Source: Verrucomicrobiia bacterium (lineage in GTDB: Bacteria; Verrucomicrobiota; Verrucomicrobiia; Limisphaerales; UBA9464). From it: DNA of 50,042 nt. The translations under genes were made by a program, and so were the position numbers. This document shows, one piece after another, positions 28,387-37,425 of this stretch; position 1 is the stretch's first letter, and each line of letters starts with the position of its first letter. The DNA is taken from the NCBI GenBank assembly GCA_019634635.1, contig JAHCBB010000034.1, forward strand, positions 1 to 50,042. The letters run 5' to 3'. The notes beneath the pieces were generated by a model. It saw only the letters and a program-made list of their open reading frames with translations. It ran no database searches and was not told the origin of the DNA.

Positions 28387-29628
28387 AGACGCAAGATCTA
28401 TGATGGTCCTGACGCCTACGAGTTCCGGCTCGGCCCGCTCCGTCCCGTCGTCTCCGAGGTCTTCGGCAAGTTTCTCCAATGCGGCATCCTCGAGCGCGGC
28501 TTCGCCCGCGTCCGCTGCGATCGCTGCGCGCACGGATACCTCGTCGCCATTTCCTGCAAGGGACGCTGGTTTTGCCCCTCCTGCCATCAACGCAAGGTCT
28601 TGCAGACCGCCGCCCATCTGGTGGACCATCTCCTGCTGCCCGTCCCCCACCGACACGTCGTCCTCGCCCTGCCCAAGCTGCTGCGACCCATTTTCCGGCG
28701 GGATCAAAACCTCCTCCGGCGCCTCTGTACCGTCGCGCAGCAGACGCTGACCCAACTCCTGCGCACCGCCCTGGGATTGCCTCGCGGACGCCCCGCCTTC
28801 CTTCTCACCCTCCACACCTTCGGCGAATACCTCGACATACACCCCCACATCCATGCTCTGATGGCCGATGGCCTTCTTGATGCTGAGGGCCAGTGGCACC
28901 CCGCTCCCGTGATCCCGCACGGCATCCTGGAGTCCGTCTTTCGGGACCGGATCTTCGCCGAACTCCTTCGGTTGCGTCGGATCTCCCCGCAACTGGTGGA
29001 GCGCATGCGCGGCTGGAAACACACCGGATTCAACGTGGACGCCACCCGCAGTGTGCCCCCGGAGAACCGCGCCGAGCGGGAGGAACTCTGCCAGTACATC
29101 CTGCGCAACCCGTTCTCTGCGGCCAAGATCACCCTGGAACAACCCGGGGACGTGGTGATCTACCGCTCGCGGCTCAATCCCAAGATCCGCCGCAACTTTG
29201 AGGTCTTCGCCGCGGAGGACTTCCCGGCGGCGCTCTCGCAGCACATCCCCGACCGGGGCGCCCAAATGTTCTGGTACTACGGGTTGTATTCGAACAAGAG
29301 CCGCGGCTGCCGGAGCCGCGCCAATCCCGCCGCGAAGGTGGCTTGGCCCAAGGGCTCTCCGCCTCCACCGGCCAAGCTGCCCGCCCGCAAGTGGCGGGAT
29401 CTCATCCGGCAGGCGTGGCATAGCGGACTTGTCCCGACGAAGCCTTGGCGAAGGCGGAGAACGTCCTCACCGACTGAATGCCGCTCAGTCGATGGACGCC
29501 GGTCTGCGACCCAGACCCTGAAATCGGGTAGTGTGCTAGGATCTCCGCCCCCTCTGGCAGCCTTCGACAGCCCCCCGACTCGCTACGGCTTGGGAGAAGG
29601 CTCGCCGCAGGCGAAAATCGAAAGTTGA
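28387..29628 (+). pseudogene. IS91-family transposase fragment (both ends missing)
   Basis: The frame is open from the stop at 28384 but has no start codon before the homology begins, so the N terminus is lost. Zinc-finger cysteines are visible (RCDRCAHGYLVAISCKGRWFCPSCHQ, split here by position: first CxxC near 28516-28527, second near 28576-28587). The catalytic HUH-like LDIHPHIHALM follows near 28831, then the FWYYGLYSNKSRG and ARKWRDLIRQAWH segments. After about 29418 the family's C-terminal CPKCGG region is replaced by unrelated sequence containing a repeat-like stretch (29429-29460). IS91 elements move by rolling-circle transposition. This copy is probably inactive. Confidence 0.8.
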
Positions 29629-29790
29629 CACCGGGAAAATCGCGAAGTGAACTTCCAAAACGGTCGGGTCAGCAGAATCAAATCTCCCTCTCCCGGCGAA
29701 GCGCAAAAACCAAATTCCTATCAATAATAATATCAATACTAGGACATGGCGCGGGTGCTTGCGGCCGCAAGATCCTGAAAGTTGAGAAAT

Positions 29791-30819
29791 ATGGGACAGG
29801 AAGAAAAGTCAATTGCTACAACTGAGGAAGGGAAGGCGATAATGCCTGCCGGGCAATCGTTGATGGGCATGAAGGAGCTTCCTGCTTTACTTGGAAGTTT
29901 AGGAATCGGGTTTTATGCCCTCGGATTCCTAATCTGGGAGATTCACACGAGCACATATGGAATTTCTGGCCCTTCATTGTTTCAGGGAAGATTCGTTTCG
30001 GCCGGACTCTGCTACTTCGCCTTCGTCGTAATGTTCGTGATGCCTTTTGCTTTGCTTTTTGAATGGTTTGGTCCCGACAGGACAACTAAATCAAAACCAA
30101 CCGCCACAGCTTCCCGAGACCAAATCACCCTTTTAGTCTTGTGGCTTTTTTTGCTCATGTCAGCTCTTCCCAGATTGCTACCAAGTGTCGAGGTCCGCGT
30201 TTGGGGGCTAGCTCCCGTTACGTTATCTGGACTCGCAATCACCATCGCTCCGTTTGTTCGCGGTTTCGCAGATTCCAAGTTTTTCAAAGTAGTCAACAAT
30301 CCGTGGTTTAGCATTGGGGGCACCATCCTTCTGCTGTTAGTCGCTGTTTGGGTTGCACAGCCAAAGCTCGGGGCATTTCTCATCCTCTCGGCAATACTGT
30401 GGCCTGCCATTCACGTTCAAGGGCGGGCTTCCAGAACGGACCTCTGGCAGCACCCGAGCGTAGCTCTGAAGATGATATCCATTTCTTTATGTGGATTCTT
30501 GGCACTATCACACGCTATTTGCTTTGGCCAGACCGTGTTTCCCATGGTTCCCGGTTCTTTCGGTGGCGGGGCCCCTCAAATCGTATACTTCATTCCAGGC
30601 TCCAGTCGGACGGACCTTTTTTGGGCTGCTGGGTTCCCCATCACCAACGACGCCTATGGACCTTTCGAGGTCATCACGCAAGACGAGCACCGCCTCTGGA
30701 TCCAGTCACCGCTGCAAGTAACAAACAGCGCGAGAAAGTCGGCGGTCCAGTTCTCGATTGAGTCGACTGACATCCTTCGTTTCGAAAGCAGAAACGGCAC
30801 AAAAGTGCCAACCAAGTGA
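29791..30819 (+). CDS. Hypothetical polytopic membrane protein, AT-richer than surroundings
   Basis: The 342-residue protein starts at the ATG at 29791 (a TTG lies three codons earlier). I do not recognise the family. Several hydrophobic segments are visible, around residues 20-40, 60-85, 105-125, 130-150, 165-190 and 210-230, followed by a soluble, probably exported C-terminal domain of about 80 residues. Base composition and codon use (many A/T-ending codons) contrast with the GC-rich neighbours, and the gene sits between transposase remnants, which suggests acquisition by transfer. No operon partner or promoter is apparent. Confidence 0.6.
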   Translation: MGQEEKSIATTEEGKAIMPAGQSLMGMKELPALLGSLGIGFYALGFLIWEIHTSTYGISGPSLFQGRFVSAGLCYFAFVVMFVMPFALLFEWFGPDRTTKSKPTATASRDQITLLVLWLFLLMSALPRLLPSVEVRVWGLAPVTLSGLAITIAPFVRGFADSKFFKVVNNPWFSIGGTILLLLVAVWVAQPKLGAFLILSAILWPAIHVQGRASRTDLWQHPSVALKMISISLCGFLALSHAICFGQTVFPMVPGSFGGGAPQIVYFIPGSSRTDLFWAAGFPITNDAYGPFEVITQDEHRLWIQSPLQVTNSARKSAVQFSIESTDILRFESRNGTKVPTK

Positions 30820-30865
30820 CAAGCCTCTGCACTTTGATATTGTGCCGAACTAGGAGAAGCCTCGC

Positions 30866-31273
30866 ATGGATTCGTTCCCCGGCTACCTCACCGCCGTCCG
30901 CCTGAAGCGGGACGCGGTGCCAAGGTTTTGCCGGTATCCCTTCGCGATCCCGGCGGTGCGCGGACTGGACCGGCTGGAGCTGCATCCCAAGGTCACGTTC
31001 TTCATCGGCGAGAACGGCTCGGGCAAATCGACCCTGCTCGAAGCCATCGCGGTGAAGTGGGGCTTCAACGCCGAAGGCGGCACGAAGAATTTCAACTTCG
31101 CCACACGCGATTCGCATTCCGAGCTGAACGACTATCTGGTGCTGGAACGCTCGAAGTTTCGGGCTCATGACGGCTTCTTTCTCCGCCCCGAAAGTTTTTA
31201 CAACGTCGCCACCGAGGTCGATCGGCTCGACGAGGAACCCGGGCACCAAAGGGGACAGGACAACTATCCGTAG
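30866..31273 (+). pseudogene. Truncated AAA-type ATP-binding protein
   Basis: The N-terminal ~125 residues match a common bacterial AAA family of about 240 residues: ELHPKVTFFIGENGSGKSTLLEAIA contains Walker A, and KNFNFATRDSHSEL and ESFYNVATEVDRL follow. The expected C-terminal half with the signature and Walker B (LYILDEPEAALSP-like) is missing. Homology stops after RLDEEPG at about 31242, where a different sequence (GGGCACCAAAGGGGACAGG) begins and a stop follows. The protein could not hydrolyse ATP normally. The junction sits just upstream of a transposase remnant. Confidence 0.75.
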
Positions 31274-31291
31274 ATCTGGCGATGGCGGACC

Positions 31292-31740
31292 GTGCTGCCG
31301 CCTCGTGATCCTGCGCCCATGCGCCAGCGTCGTCTGAAGGCCCCCGCCTTGTTCCCCGTCGCCCACTACCACTGCATGTCGCGGGTCGTGAACCGCGACT
31401 TCGTCTTCGGTCCCCATGAGCGCGAACACTTCGTTCGCCTGCTCCGCCAGTACGAACGCTTCTGCGGGGCCCGGGTGCTCACCTTCTGCATCCTCTCCAA
31501 CCACTTCCACCTCCTGGTCGAGGTCCCGGCACGGCCGACGAGTTTCTGTCCCGCATCGAAGCGATCTCCAGCTCGGCCCTCACCCTCGGTCGCTTCCGCC
31601 AGCGCCTTGAACAGTTCCGGGCCGCAGGGGATGCGGCGGGTGAACGGGCGTTCCTGGACCGGATCTGCGCCCCGATGTGGGACATCAGCGGCTACCTGCA
31701 GCGGCTCAAGCAGCGCTTCACCGTGTCCCTTCGGCAAAGG
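31292..31740 (+). pseudogene. Frameshifted REP-associated tyrosine (Y1) transposase
   Basis: The first ~80 residues match the TnpA-REP/RAYT family: HYHCMSRVVNRDFVF, then the HUH motif in CILSNHFHLLVEVP. Near 31530-31537 the frame is lost, and the family's continuation (DEFLSRIEAISSSALTL, later DISGYLQRLKQRF) is found in another frame, consistent with one missing base. Homology ends at about 31730. These single-strand transposases mobilise or maintain REP repeats; this copy is inactivated by the frameshift and a 3' truncation. Confidence 0.75.
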
Positions 31741-31799
31741 TGCGGAAGGGGCTGGCGGGGCCGAAATTGTTTGGGTGGCGGCTCTCGACGGACGCGGGC

Positions 31800-32305
31800 T
31801 CAGGGTGCCCTGGGTGAGGTGGCGGCGCCGAGGGTCTGCCGGTAGGTCCACGGCATCCACCTTCCAGGGTCTGCTCGGACGGCCTCCGGATTCCGGACCA
31901 CCGCCCGCATATAGTCGAAGGGGTTCTCCCCGTTGGCCCGGGCGGTTTCGATCACCGTCATGAAGGTGTCGCCCACCTCAGCTCCCTTCTGCGTCTTGTA
32001 GTGCAGGCTGTTCTTGCGATGCAGGATCGCGGTCTTCGGCAGCCTCTCGGCCGTGTTATTGTCGAGAGGGGCTCCGGGCACGTTCAGGAAGCGGGTCAGC
32101 GTCGTCCAGAGGTTCAGCAGGAAGGCCACCGCTGCGCCCAGGGCCGAGTTGGGCTCGATCTGCTTCTGGTCCAGGGCCTCCTGAAATTCCCGACGCAACT
32201 TCTCCATCACCGGCCCGCTGTGGGCCTGGTGTCGGCGCAAGCGTTCCTCAGGCCCCACCTGCTCCTTCCGGCACCCCGCCTCCACCCGGTACACCTCGCC
32301 CAAGG
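31800..32305 (-). pseudogene. IS66-family transposase TnpC, C-terminal fragment
   Basis: The reading frame contains the C-terminal third of an IS66 TnpC: LGEVYRVEAGC, EERLRRHQAHSGPVMEKL, then PGAPLDNNTAERLPKTAILHRKN and NGENPFDYMRAVVRNPE, ending WMPWTYRQTLG. The DNN-xx-ER segment carries the final acidic residue of the DDE site. Everything upstream of about 32305 belongs to the neighbouring permease gene, whose stop is at 32306, so the first two thirds of TnpC are missing. It is inactive. Confidence 0.85.
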
Positions 32306-34495
32306 TTACTTCAGTGGAAGTCCGTAACGCCGCCTCAATTCCGGATCCAATGAATACGGCGCAGGGGCGGCAGTGCTCGAAGGTTCTCCGTGCATTTTGG
32401 ATCGGTGCCCAAACTGCTCGATCGCCCGTTTCATGGGGATCCCGTATTGGATGCTCATCATCGGGTTCATGGCGCCTTGATGGCCGCGTCTCCCACTTGC
32501 TTCTCCGACCGCCTCGGCGAACAGAATTTGGATCCAGGCTTCGCGGTTGTCGGCGCGGTCGAATCCGTCGAGGGCGTTCAGAATCAACTGGCGATCCGAA
32601 TCCTCCTTGAGGCCCAGTTCCCGAAGAAAGTCCGGATTCACGCCCCCGTGGTCCAGATGCCATTCCACGAGTTCCCGCAGTGCGGTGCGTTCCCGGGCTT
32701 CCTGATGGGTTGCCCGCTGCGCCTCATGGGCGCGGTATTGAAGGCCCATGAGACGCACCGCCACCTCCGAGAGCAGCAGCGTCGCGCCCACCAGTCCGAA
32801 GATGAGGTTTCGCGATTGGCGGAGAAGTTCCGTTCTCCCGGCCGATGCCGTTCCGAAATTCCGACGGCCGTAGCGCAGCAGTGCCGCGGCAAGTGCCATG
32901 ACCATCAGGACCGTGCCTGCGATCACGGTCAGCCGAACCCCTTGGGCACCCGGTGCCCAGGACGGCATCGCCGGCCGGGCCTGCATCAGTTCGCCGGCGA
33001 GCGTTTCGAGTCGGCCCGCCTCGAATACCATGACGGGAGTGACGATCACAGGGAACGCAAGGACCATCAGCGCGGTCGCCGCGGCAGCCTGCATCGTGCC
33101 GCGGCACCACGATGAGGCATGCACCGCACAGGTGAAGATCAGGAACACCCCCAACGCAAACGCAGAAACGGCGGCACCAACCCCTGAGGCGCCCTCCGGA
33201 AAATAGGCTTCGACACCATAGCCCGCGACGAGCAATCCCATGGGGAGCATGACTCCCAGAACGACGACATGCAGCCAGGCCACGGCAACCTTCAGCCACC
33301 ATTGTTGCGAGACGGAGACGGGCTGCGTCAGTTGCCAGGCCAGAGTGCCCAATTGACGCTCCTCCGCGACACAGGCCGCCCCGGCTGCGACGAGCGTCAA
33401 CGATCCGAGAATCACCGCCAGCATCCCGAGGAAATGCGGCAGCTCGGGCATCCAGTCGGATGCGACCCCCAGCACCCGCAGCAACATGCCCGACGCCCAT
33501 AGCGTGGAGAAGATTGCGGCGACCAACCACGGGACCACATGCAGGCGCATTTCCTTCCGGAGCAATTCCGCAATCCGGGTGCGCGGCAGGACGCGCGTGA
33601 GGAAGCGGTCCACGGGAAGGCTCAGCGGATGCCGGCCCACACTTCCCGGGCTGCCGCCAGTGGAGTCATGGATCTCGAGCCTCGCAAAGCAACGCCAGGC
33701 CAGTCCCGCGGTGCCGGCCGCGTAGAGGGTCAGGACGACGGGCACCGCATGCTGAATCCACCTGGACCTCACCGGCACCGCGGCGATCCATTCGAAGATG
33801 CCGGCAGCGACCGCTCCAAGGGCCGCGCCCAGCAGGGGCACCGCCACGGTGAACACGACCCCCGCCAGCGTGCTGCGCGTCCACAATGTGAACAGCGGCG
33901 CGCTGCAGAAGATCAGGGCCACGCTCCCGCCCACGATCACGGCCGACTCGAGAAGCGTTTTGCCGCCCGGTGCCGTGGGCTCGCGCCACAACAGCAGGAG
34001 ATTCGAGGCAATCCAAAGCAGCACGCACGCGACCGAAGCCAGTTTCTCCAGATAAATCGTGCGCCGCGACCGGGGCTCACAAAGCAGTCCGGACAGCGTC
34101 CGGTGCCCAATTTCCTCCCCGAAGGTCACGGCACCGGCGATGACGGCTCCAGCCAGTGCGATCCCGGTCATCCAATCCCAGAGACTTTCGGGAGCGACAC
34201 CGGCCCAGCGGAACAGAGATAGCGCGCCAGGCACACCGACACCCACCAGCAACGGCATCATTTGAATACGCAGATCCTTGATCCAGTGCCGGGCAAACGC
34301 GGTTCGTTCCCGGGAGCCCGGGAGCAACAGGGGGAGGACGACGATGGTGGCGAGGGCCGCCCGCAAAAGTTCGGTGGCGACGCCGATTCCGCTTCCCGCA
34401 ATTCCCTGCCCTGCGAGTCCCACCCACGGAAGCGCCACGAGCAACCACCATCCCGCAAAAACACCGACACGCGGCACTGCCATTGTCAGATTCAT
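32306..34495 (-). CDS. ABC-2 type transporter permease
   Basis: A 729-residue membrane protein starting at the ATG at 34495, which overlaps the stop of the ATPase gene by 4 bp (ATGA). It has about twelve hydrophobic segments; GEEIGHRTLSGLLCEPRSRRTIYLEK near residue 130 and a second EERQLGTLAWQLTQPVSVSQQWWLK near residue 380 are typical of ABC-2 permeases and imply an internal duplication. The last ~170 residues are soluble. It is likely an exporter controlled by the GntR regulator at the head of the operon. The stop abuts the IS66 fragment directly, so the natural C terminus may have been trimmed. Confidence 0.8.
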   Translation of the reverse strand: MNLTMAVPRVGVFAGWWLLVALPWVGLAGQGIAGSGIGVATELLRAALATIVVLPLLLPGSRERTAFARHWIKDLRIQMMPLLVGVGVPGALSLFRWAGVAPESLWDWMTGIALAGAVIAGAVTFGEEIGHRTLSGLLCEPRSRRTIYLEKLASVACVLLWIASNLLLLWREPTAPGGKTLLESAVIVGGSVALIFCSAPLFTLWTRSTLAGVVFTVAVPLLGAALGAVAAGIFEWIAAVPVRSRWIQHAVPVVLTLYAAGTAGLAWRCFARLEIHDSTGGSPGSVGRHPLSLPVDRFLTRVLPRTRIAELLRKEMRLHVVPWLVAAIFSTLWASGMLLRVLGVASDWMPELPHFLGMLAVILGSLTLVAAGAACVAEERQLGTLAWQLTQPVSVSQQWWLKVAVAWLHVVVLGVMLPMGLLVAGYGVEAYFPEGASGVGAAVSAFALGVFLIFTCAVHASSWCRGTMQAAAATALMVLAFPVIVTPVMVFEAGRLETLAGELMQARPAMPSWAPGAQGVRLTVIAGTVLMVMALAAALLRYGRRNFGTASAGRTELLRQSRNLIFGLVGATLLLSEVAVRLMGLQYRAHEAQRATHQEARERTALRELVEWHLDHGGVNPDFLRELGLKEDSDRQLILNALDGFDRADNREAWIQILFAEAVGEASGRRGHQGAMNPMMSIQYGIPMKRAIEQFGHRSKMHGEPSSTAAPAPYSLDPELRRRYGLPLK

Positions 34496-35394
34496 GGCAG
34501 GACGCCTCCGGTTCGAACCGTGGCCATGAAAATTTCCTCGAGGGTCAAGGACTCCGCTTCCAGGTGCACGGGACTGCGGGCGCGCAATTGCTCCATCCAC
34601 CGGTCCCCGTTGCCCTCCACAATCAACTCGAGCTCCCGCCCGGTGCGCCGTACGGATCGTGCCTCGGGGAACTCAGTGTCGGGCGGCGCCTCCCCGGCAA
34701 AGACGGCACGCAGCCGGCGAAAGGTCGCCCGCGCCGCGTCGGCCTCGGCCGTCAGAACGGCGCGTCCCTGCTCAAGGACGGTGAACCGGTCAATCAACCC
34801 CTCGAATTCGCTGATGAGATGGGTGGAAACGAAGACCGTTCGGCGGCCCGGGTCGGCTTCCTGGTAGGCGCCGATGACGGTCTGGATGAATTCCCGGCGC
34901 ACCAGAGGGTCAAGTCCGGATGTCGGTTCATCAAGCACCAGCAGTTCGGGTTCGGCGGCAATCGCGCCGATCAATGCGAGTTGGGTGCGCTGTCCCTTGC
35001 TCAGACCATGTACGGGCAGGAGCGGATCGAGTCCGAACCGGTCCAGGAGGGACCGTTCCAGACCCTGATTCCATCGCTCCCGAAATGCGGCCTGATAGTC
35101 CAGCGCCTCGCGGACAGTCATCCACGGATAGAACGCGACGAAGTCCGGAACATAGGCGAGACGCGACTTGATCGCTGCCTCGTTGCGGACCGGATCCAGC
35201 CCGAAGACCGCCACCGAACCCGCCGTCGGCCGGAGCAGGTTGAGCAAACACTTGATCGCCGTGGTCTTGCCGGCGCCATTGCGTCCAAAGAAGCCATGGC
35301 AGCGTCCGGGTTCCACTGAGAGCTGGAGCCCGTGCAGGGCCTCGACGCGGCCGTAGCGATGGGTGAGGTTGCGGAATTCAATGACAGGATGCAT
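34492..35394 (-). CDS. ABC transporter ATP-binding protein (ABC-2 exporter)
   Basis: The ATPase is 300 residues from the ATG at 35394; the longer open frame upstream has no homology and overlaps the regulator. Walker A is GRNGAGKTT, the signature LSKGQRTQ, Walker B LLVLDEPTSGLDPLVRREF, and the switch histidine STHLISE. The C-terminal ~90 residues resemble the regulatory tail of CcmA/YtrB-type ATPases. It lies 37 bp after the GntR gene and overlaps the permease gene, which is the usual arrangement of the bacterial ytr-like exporter operons. Confidence 0.88.
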   Translation of the reverse strand: MHPVIEFRNLTHRYGRVEALHGLQLSVEPGRCHGFFGRNGAGKTTAIKCLLNLLRPTAGSVAVFGLDPVRNEAAIKSRLAYVPDFVAFYPWMTVREALDYQAAFRERWNQGLERSLLDRFGLDPLLPVHGLSKGQRTQLALIGAIAAEPELLVLDEPTSGLDPLVRREFIQTVIGAYQEADPGRRTVFVSTHLISEFEGLIDRFTVLEQGRAVLTAEADAARATFRRLRAVFAGEAPPDTEFPEARSVRRTGRELELIVEGNGDRWMEQLRARSPVHLEAESLTLEEIFMATVRTGGVLP

Positions 35395-35431
35395 GAGCGG
35401 AGGGGGTTGAGTCGTCGTCGGAAAGGGGCAT

Positions 35432-35839
35432 TCAGGACACCGCAGGCGCGTGCTGGCGCTCGCGGAAGGCCTCCAGGCGTTCTTCGAGCAGCGCCTTGAG
35501 CTGCCGGTCGTCAATCTGGAGGTGATGGGCCTGAACGATGACCGCATCCAGTTCCGCGGAGAGACGGTCGGCACGCACCGCACGCCGCAGCGACGGCACC
35601 CCGTTGGCCCGGACAAAGCAGCCCGCACCCTGGCGGGTTTCGATCACTCCCTCGGCCTCAAGCGCCGCGTACGCCCGGGCGGCCGTGTTGCGGTTGATCC
35701 GCAGGGCCTCCGCCAGGGCCCGCACCGACGGGAGGGCCTCCCCGGGCCGCAGCACGCCGCAGGCGGTCGCCGCCTTCACCTGCTGCAGGATCTGCTGGTA
35801 CACGGGAACCCCCGACTTGAAGTTGACGTGGGCGATCAT
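35432..35839 (-). CDS. GntR-family transcriptional regulator, YtrA type
   Basis: A 135-residue protein with an N-terminal winged helix (VPVYQQILQQVKAAT, LPSVRALAEALRINRNTAARAYAALEAEGVIETRQGAG) and only a short, charged helical tail, as in the YtrA subfamily. These repressors usually control the ABC exporter operon that they head, responding to cell-wall stress or other signals. It starts the three-gene operon regulator-ATPase-permease. A tandem octamer just upstream is a candidate operator. Confidence 0.88.
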   Translation of the reverse strand: MIAHVNFKSGVPVYQQILQQVKAATACGVLRPGEALPSVRALAEALRINRNTAARAYAALEAEGVIETRQGAGCFVRANGVPSLRRAVRADRLSAELDAVIVQAHHLQIDDRQLKALLEERLEAFRERQHAPAVS

Positions 35840-35859
35840 GGGAACGGGCGCACAGTGTC

Positions 35860-35875
35860 ATAGGACAATAGGACA
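35860..35875 (-). promoter_or_regulatory. Tandem octamer upstream of the GntR gene, candidate operator
   Basis: ATAGGACA is repeated exactly twice without a gap (read TGTCCTATTGTCCTAT on the operon strand), 21-36 bp before the regulator's start codon. A TTGACT hexamer lies just upstream on the operon strand at about 35878-35883 but no well-spaced -10 is clear. The position fits autoregulation; the link is an inference. Confidence 0.35.
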
Positions 35876-35971
35876 GTCAAGACCGTTCATTTTCTGTCCG
35901 AACCGCGACGGAATTTCGGATGTAAACTCTTCCGGATTGGCAATCCGGGGACGACCCCGTACGCTGGGCGC

Positions 35972-37360
35972 ATGCCAGAGAAGTCCATGGAACAGATCCC
36001 GTTCAGCACGCGCGAGCTGTACGACAAGGGCATCGCCGCGGTGCAAAAGCGGAATTTCGACTATGCCGTCACCCTGCTCATGCAGGCCCTGCGCCTGGAG
36101 CCGGGGTTTTACGAGGCACGGGAGGCGTTGCGGGCCACCCAGCATCAGCGGGTCTCCGGCAAGCGCAGCCTTTTCCGGAAATTTGTCGGGTCCGCAAGCT
36201 CGCTCACCCGCGGCCAGGTGGCGCTCCGGAGCAATCCGCTCGACGCGATTCAGATCGCAGAGGAGGCGCTGAATGAGGATCCCAACAACATTGCGGCCCA
36301 CGAACTGCTTGCCGATGCCGCCATGGCGTCCGCGTTACCCCGGACTGCGCTGCTCTCGTTGGAGGTTGCGTTCAAGAGCCGGCCGACCGACCGCCGGCTC
36401 GCCTTGAAGCTCGCCGCTGCTGCCGGGGAAATGGGCCAGCGGGCCCGCGCCGAGAAGCTGTACCGCGACCTGCTTCGTGCCGATCCCCGCGACGGCGAGG
36501 CCAACGAGCTCCTGAAGAACATGCTCGCCTCACGCACCCTGCACGAGGGGGGCTACGAACGTCTGGCGGGCGGTGAGGGCAGCTACCGGGACGCGCTCAA
36601 GGACAAGGACGAAGCGGTCTCCCTTGAACAGGCCGGCCGGCTGGTCAAGGACGAGGATGTCGCCGCCCACCTGATCGGGGAGCTAGAGGCGCGACTGCAG
36701 AAGGAGCCCGACAATCTGAAGCTGATCCGCGACGTTGCGGATCTCCACCTCAAGCGCAAGGACTTCGATCAGGCCGCCGGATGCCTCAGGCGCTACCTGC
36801 AGGTGGCCGGCGTGAATGATCCGGTGGTGCTGGAGGCCCTGCGCGATGTGGAACTGGCCCGCTTCGACCAGGAGGAGAAGGCGCTCGACCCCACGGCACC
36901 CGATCACGCCGCGCAACTGGAGGCGGTCCGGACCCGTCGCGATGCGTGGCGCCTCGAGGATGTGCGGCGGCGCGCGGAGATGAATCCGACCGACCTGCAG
37001 ATCCGCTTTGAGCTTGGTGAATTGCATCTCCGGGCCGGGCGCCTGGGCGAGGCGATCGCCGAACTGCAGAAGGCCCAGAACAACCCCAATCGCCGTCTCG
37101 CGGCAATGAGCCTCCTGGCGCAGGCCTTTGCCCGCCGGGGGATGAACGATCTGGCGGCCCGCAAGCTGCAGGACGCCCTCAAGGAGAAGCAGGTCTTTGA
37201 CGAGGAGGCCAAGGACCTCCACTACCAGCTCGGCTGCGTCTTCGACGCGATGGGTCGGCGGGAGGACGCCATGGAGCACTTCAAGACCATCTACGAACAG
37301 GACATCGCCTACCGCGACGTCATGGCCCGCGTGGACGCCTTCTACGCATCCAACGGCTGA
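35972..37360 (+). CDS. TPR-repeat protein
   Basis: A 462-residue soluble protein with no signal peptide. Tetratricopeptide-like helical repeats are visible near residues 15-45 (ELYDKGIAAVQKRNFDYAVTLL-type, then LEPGFYEA), 90-200, 225-275 (LIRDVADLHLKRKDFDQAAGCLRRYL region) and 325-455 (ELGELHLRAGRLGEAIAELQKA, DAMGRREDAMEHFKTIY). Such proteins are usually scaffolds. It faces the arc gene with 65 bp between stops; it is divergent from the GntR operon by 132 bp. A connection with the proteasome is not shown by anything in the sequence. Confidence 0.75.
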   Translation: MPEKSMEQIPFSTRELYDKGIAAVQKRNFDYAVTLLMQALRLEPGFYEAREALRATQHQRVSGKRSLFRKFVGSASSLTRGQVALRSNPLDAIQIAEEALNEDPNNIAAHELLADAAMASALPRTALLSLEVAFKSRPTDRRLALKLAAAAGEMGQRARAEKLYRDLLRADPRDGEANELLKNMLASRTLHEGGYERLAGGEGSYRDALKDKDEAVSLEQAGRLVKDEDVAAHLIGELEARLQKEPDNLKLIRDVADLHLKRKDFDQAAGCLRRYLQVAGVNDPVVLEALRDVELARFDQEEKALDPTAPDHAAQLEAVRTRRDAWRLEDVRRRAEMNPTDLQIRFELGELHLRAGRLGEAIAELQKAQNNPNRRLAAMSLLAQAFARRGMNDLAARKLQDALKEKQVFDEEAKDLHYQLGCVFDAMGRREDAMEHFKTIYEQDIAYRDVMARVDAFYASNG

Positions 37361-37425
37361 AAGGCGCTGGCCGGGGCCGCTGCTGCCCGTTGCTCACCCG
37401 TGCCGACAACCGTGCAGCCAGCGCT

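Noticed and set aside
28048..29421. Long minus-strand frame of 457 codons
   Set aside because: It is antisense to the IS91 transposase, which has clear zinc-finger and HIH motifs; the minus-strand product has no family features.
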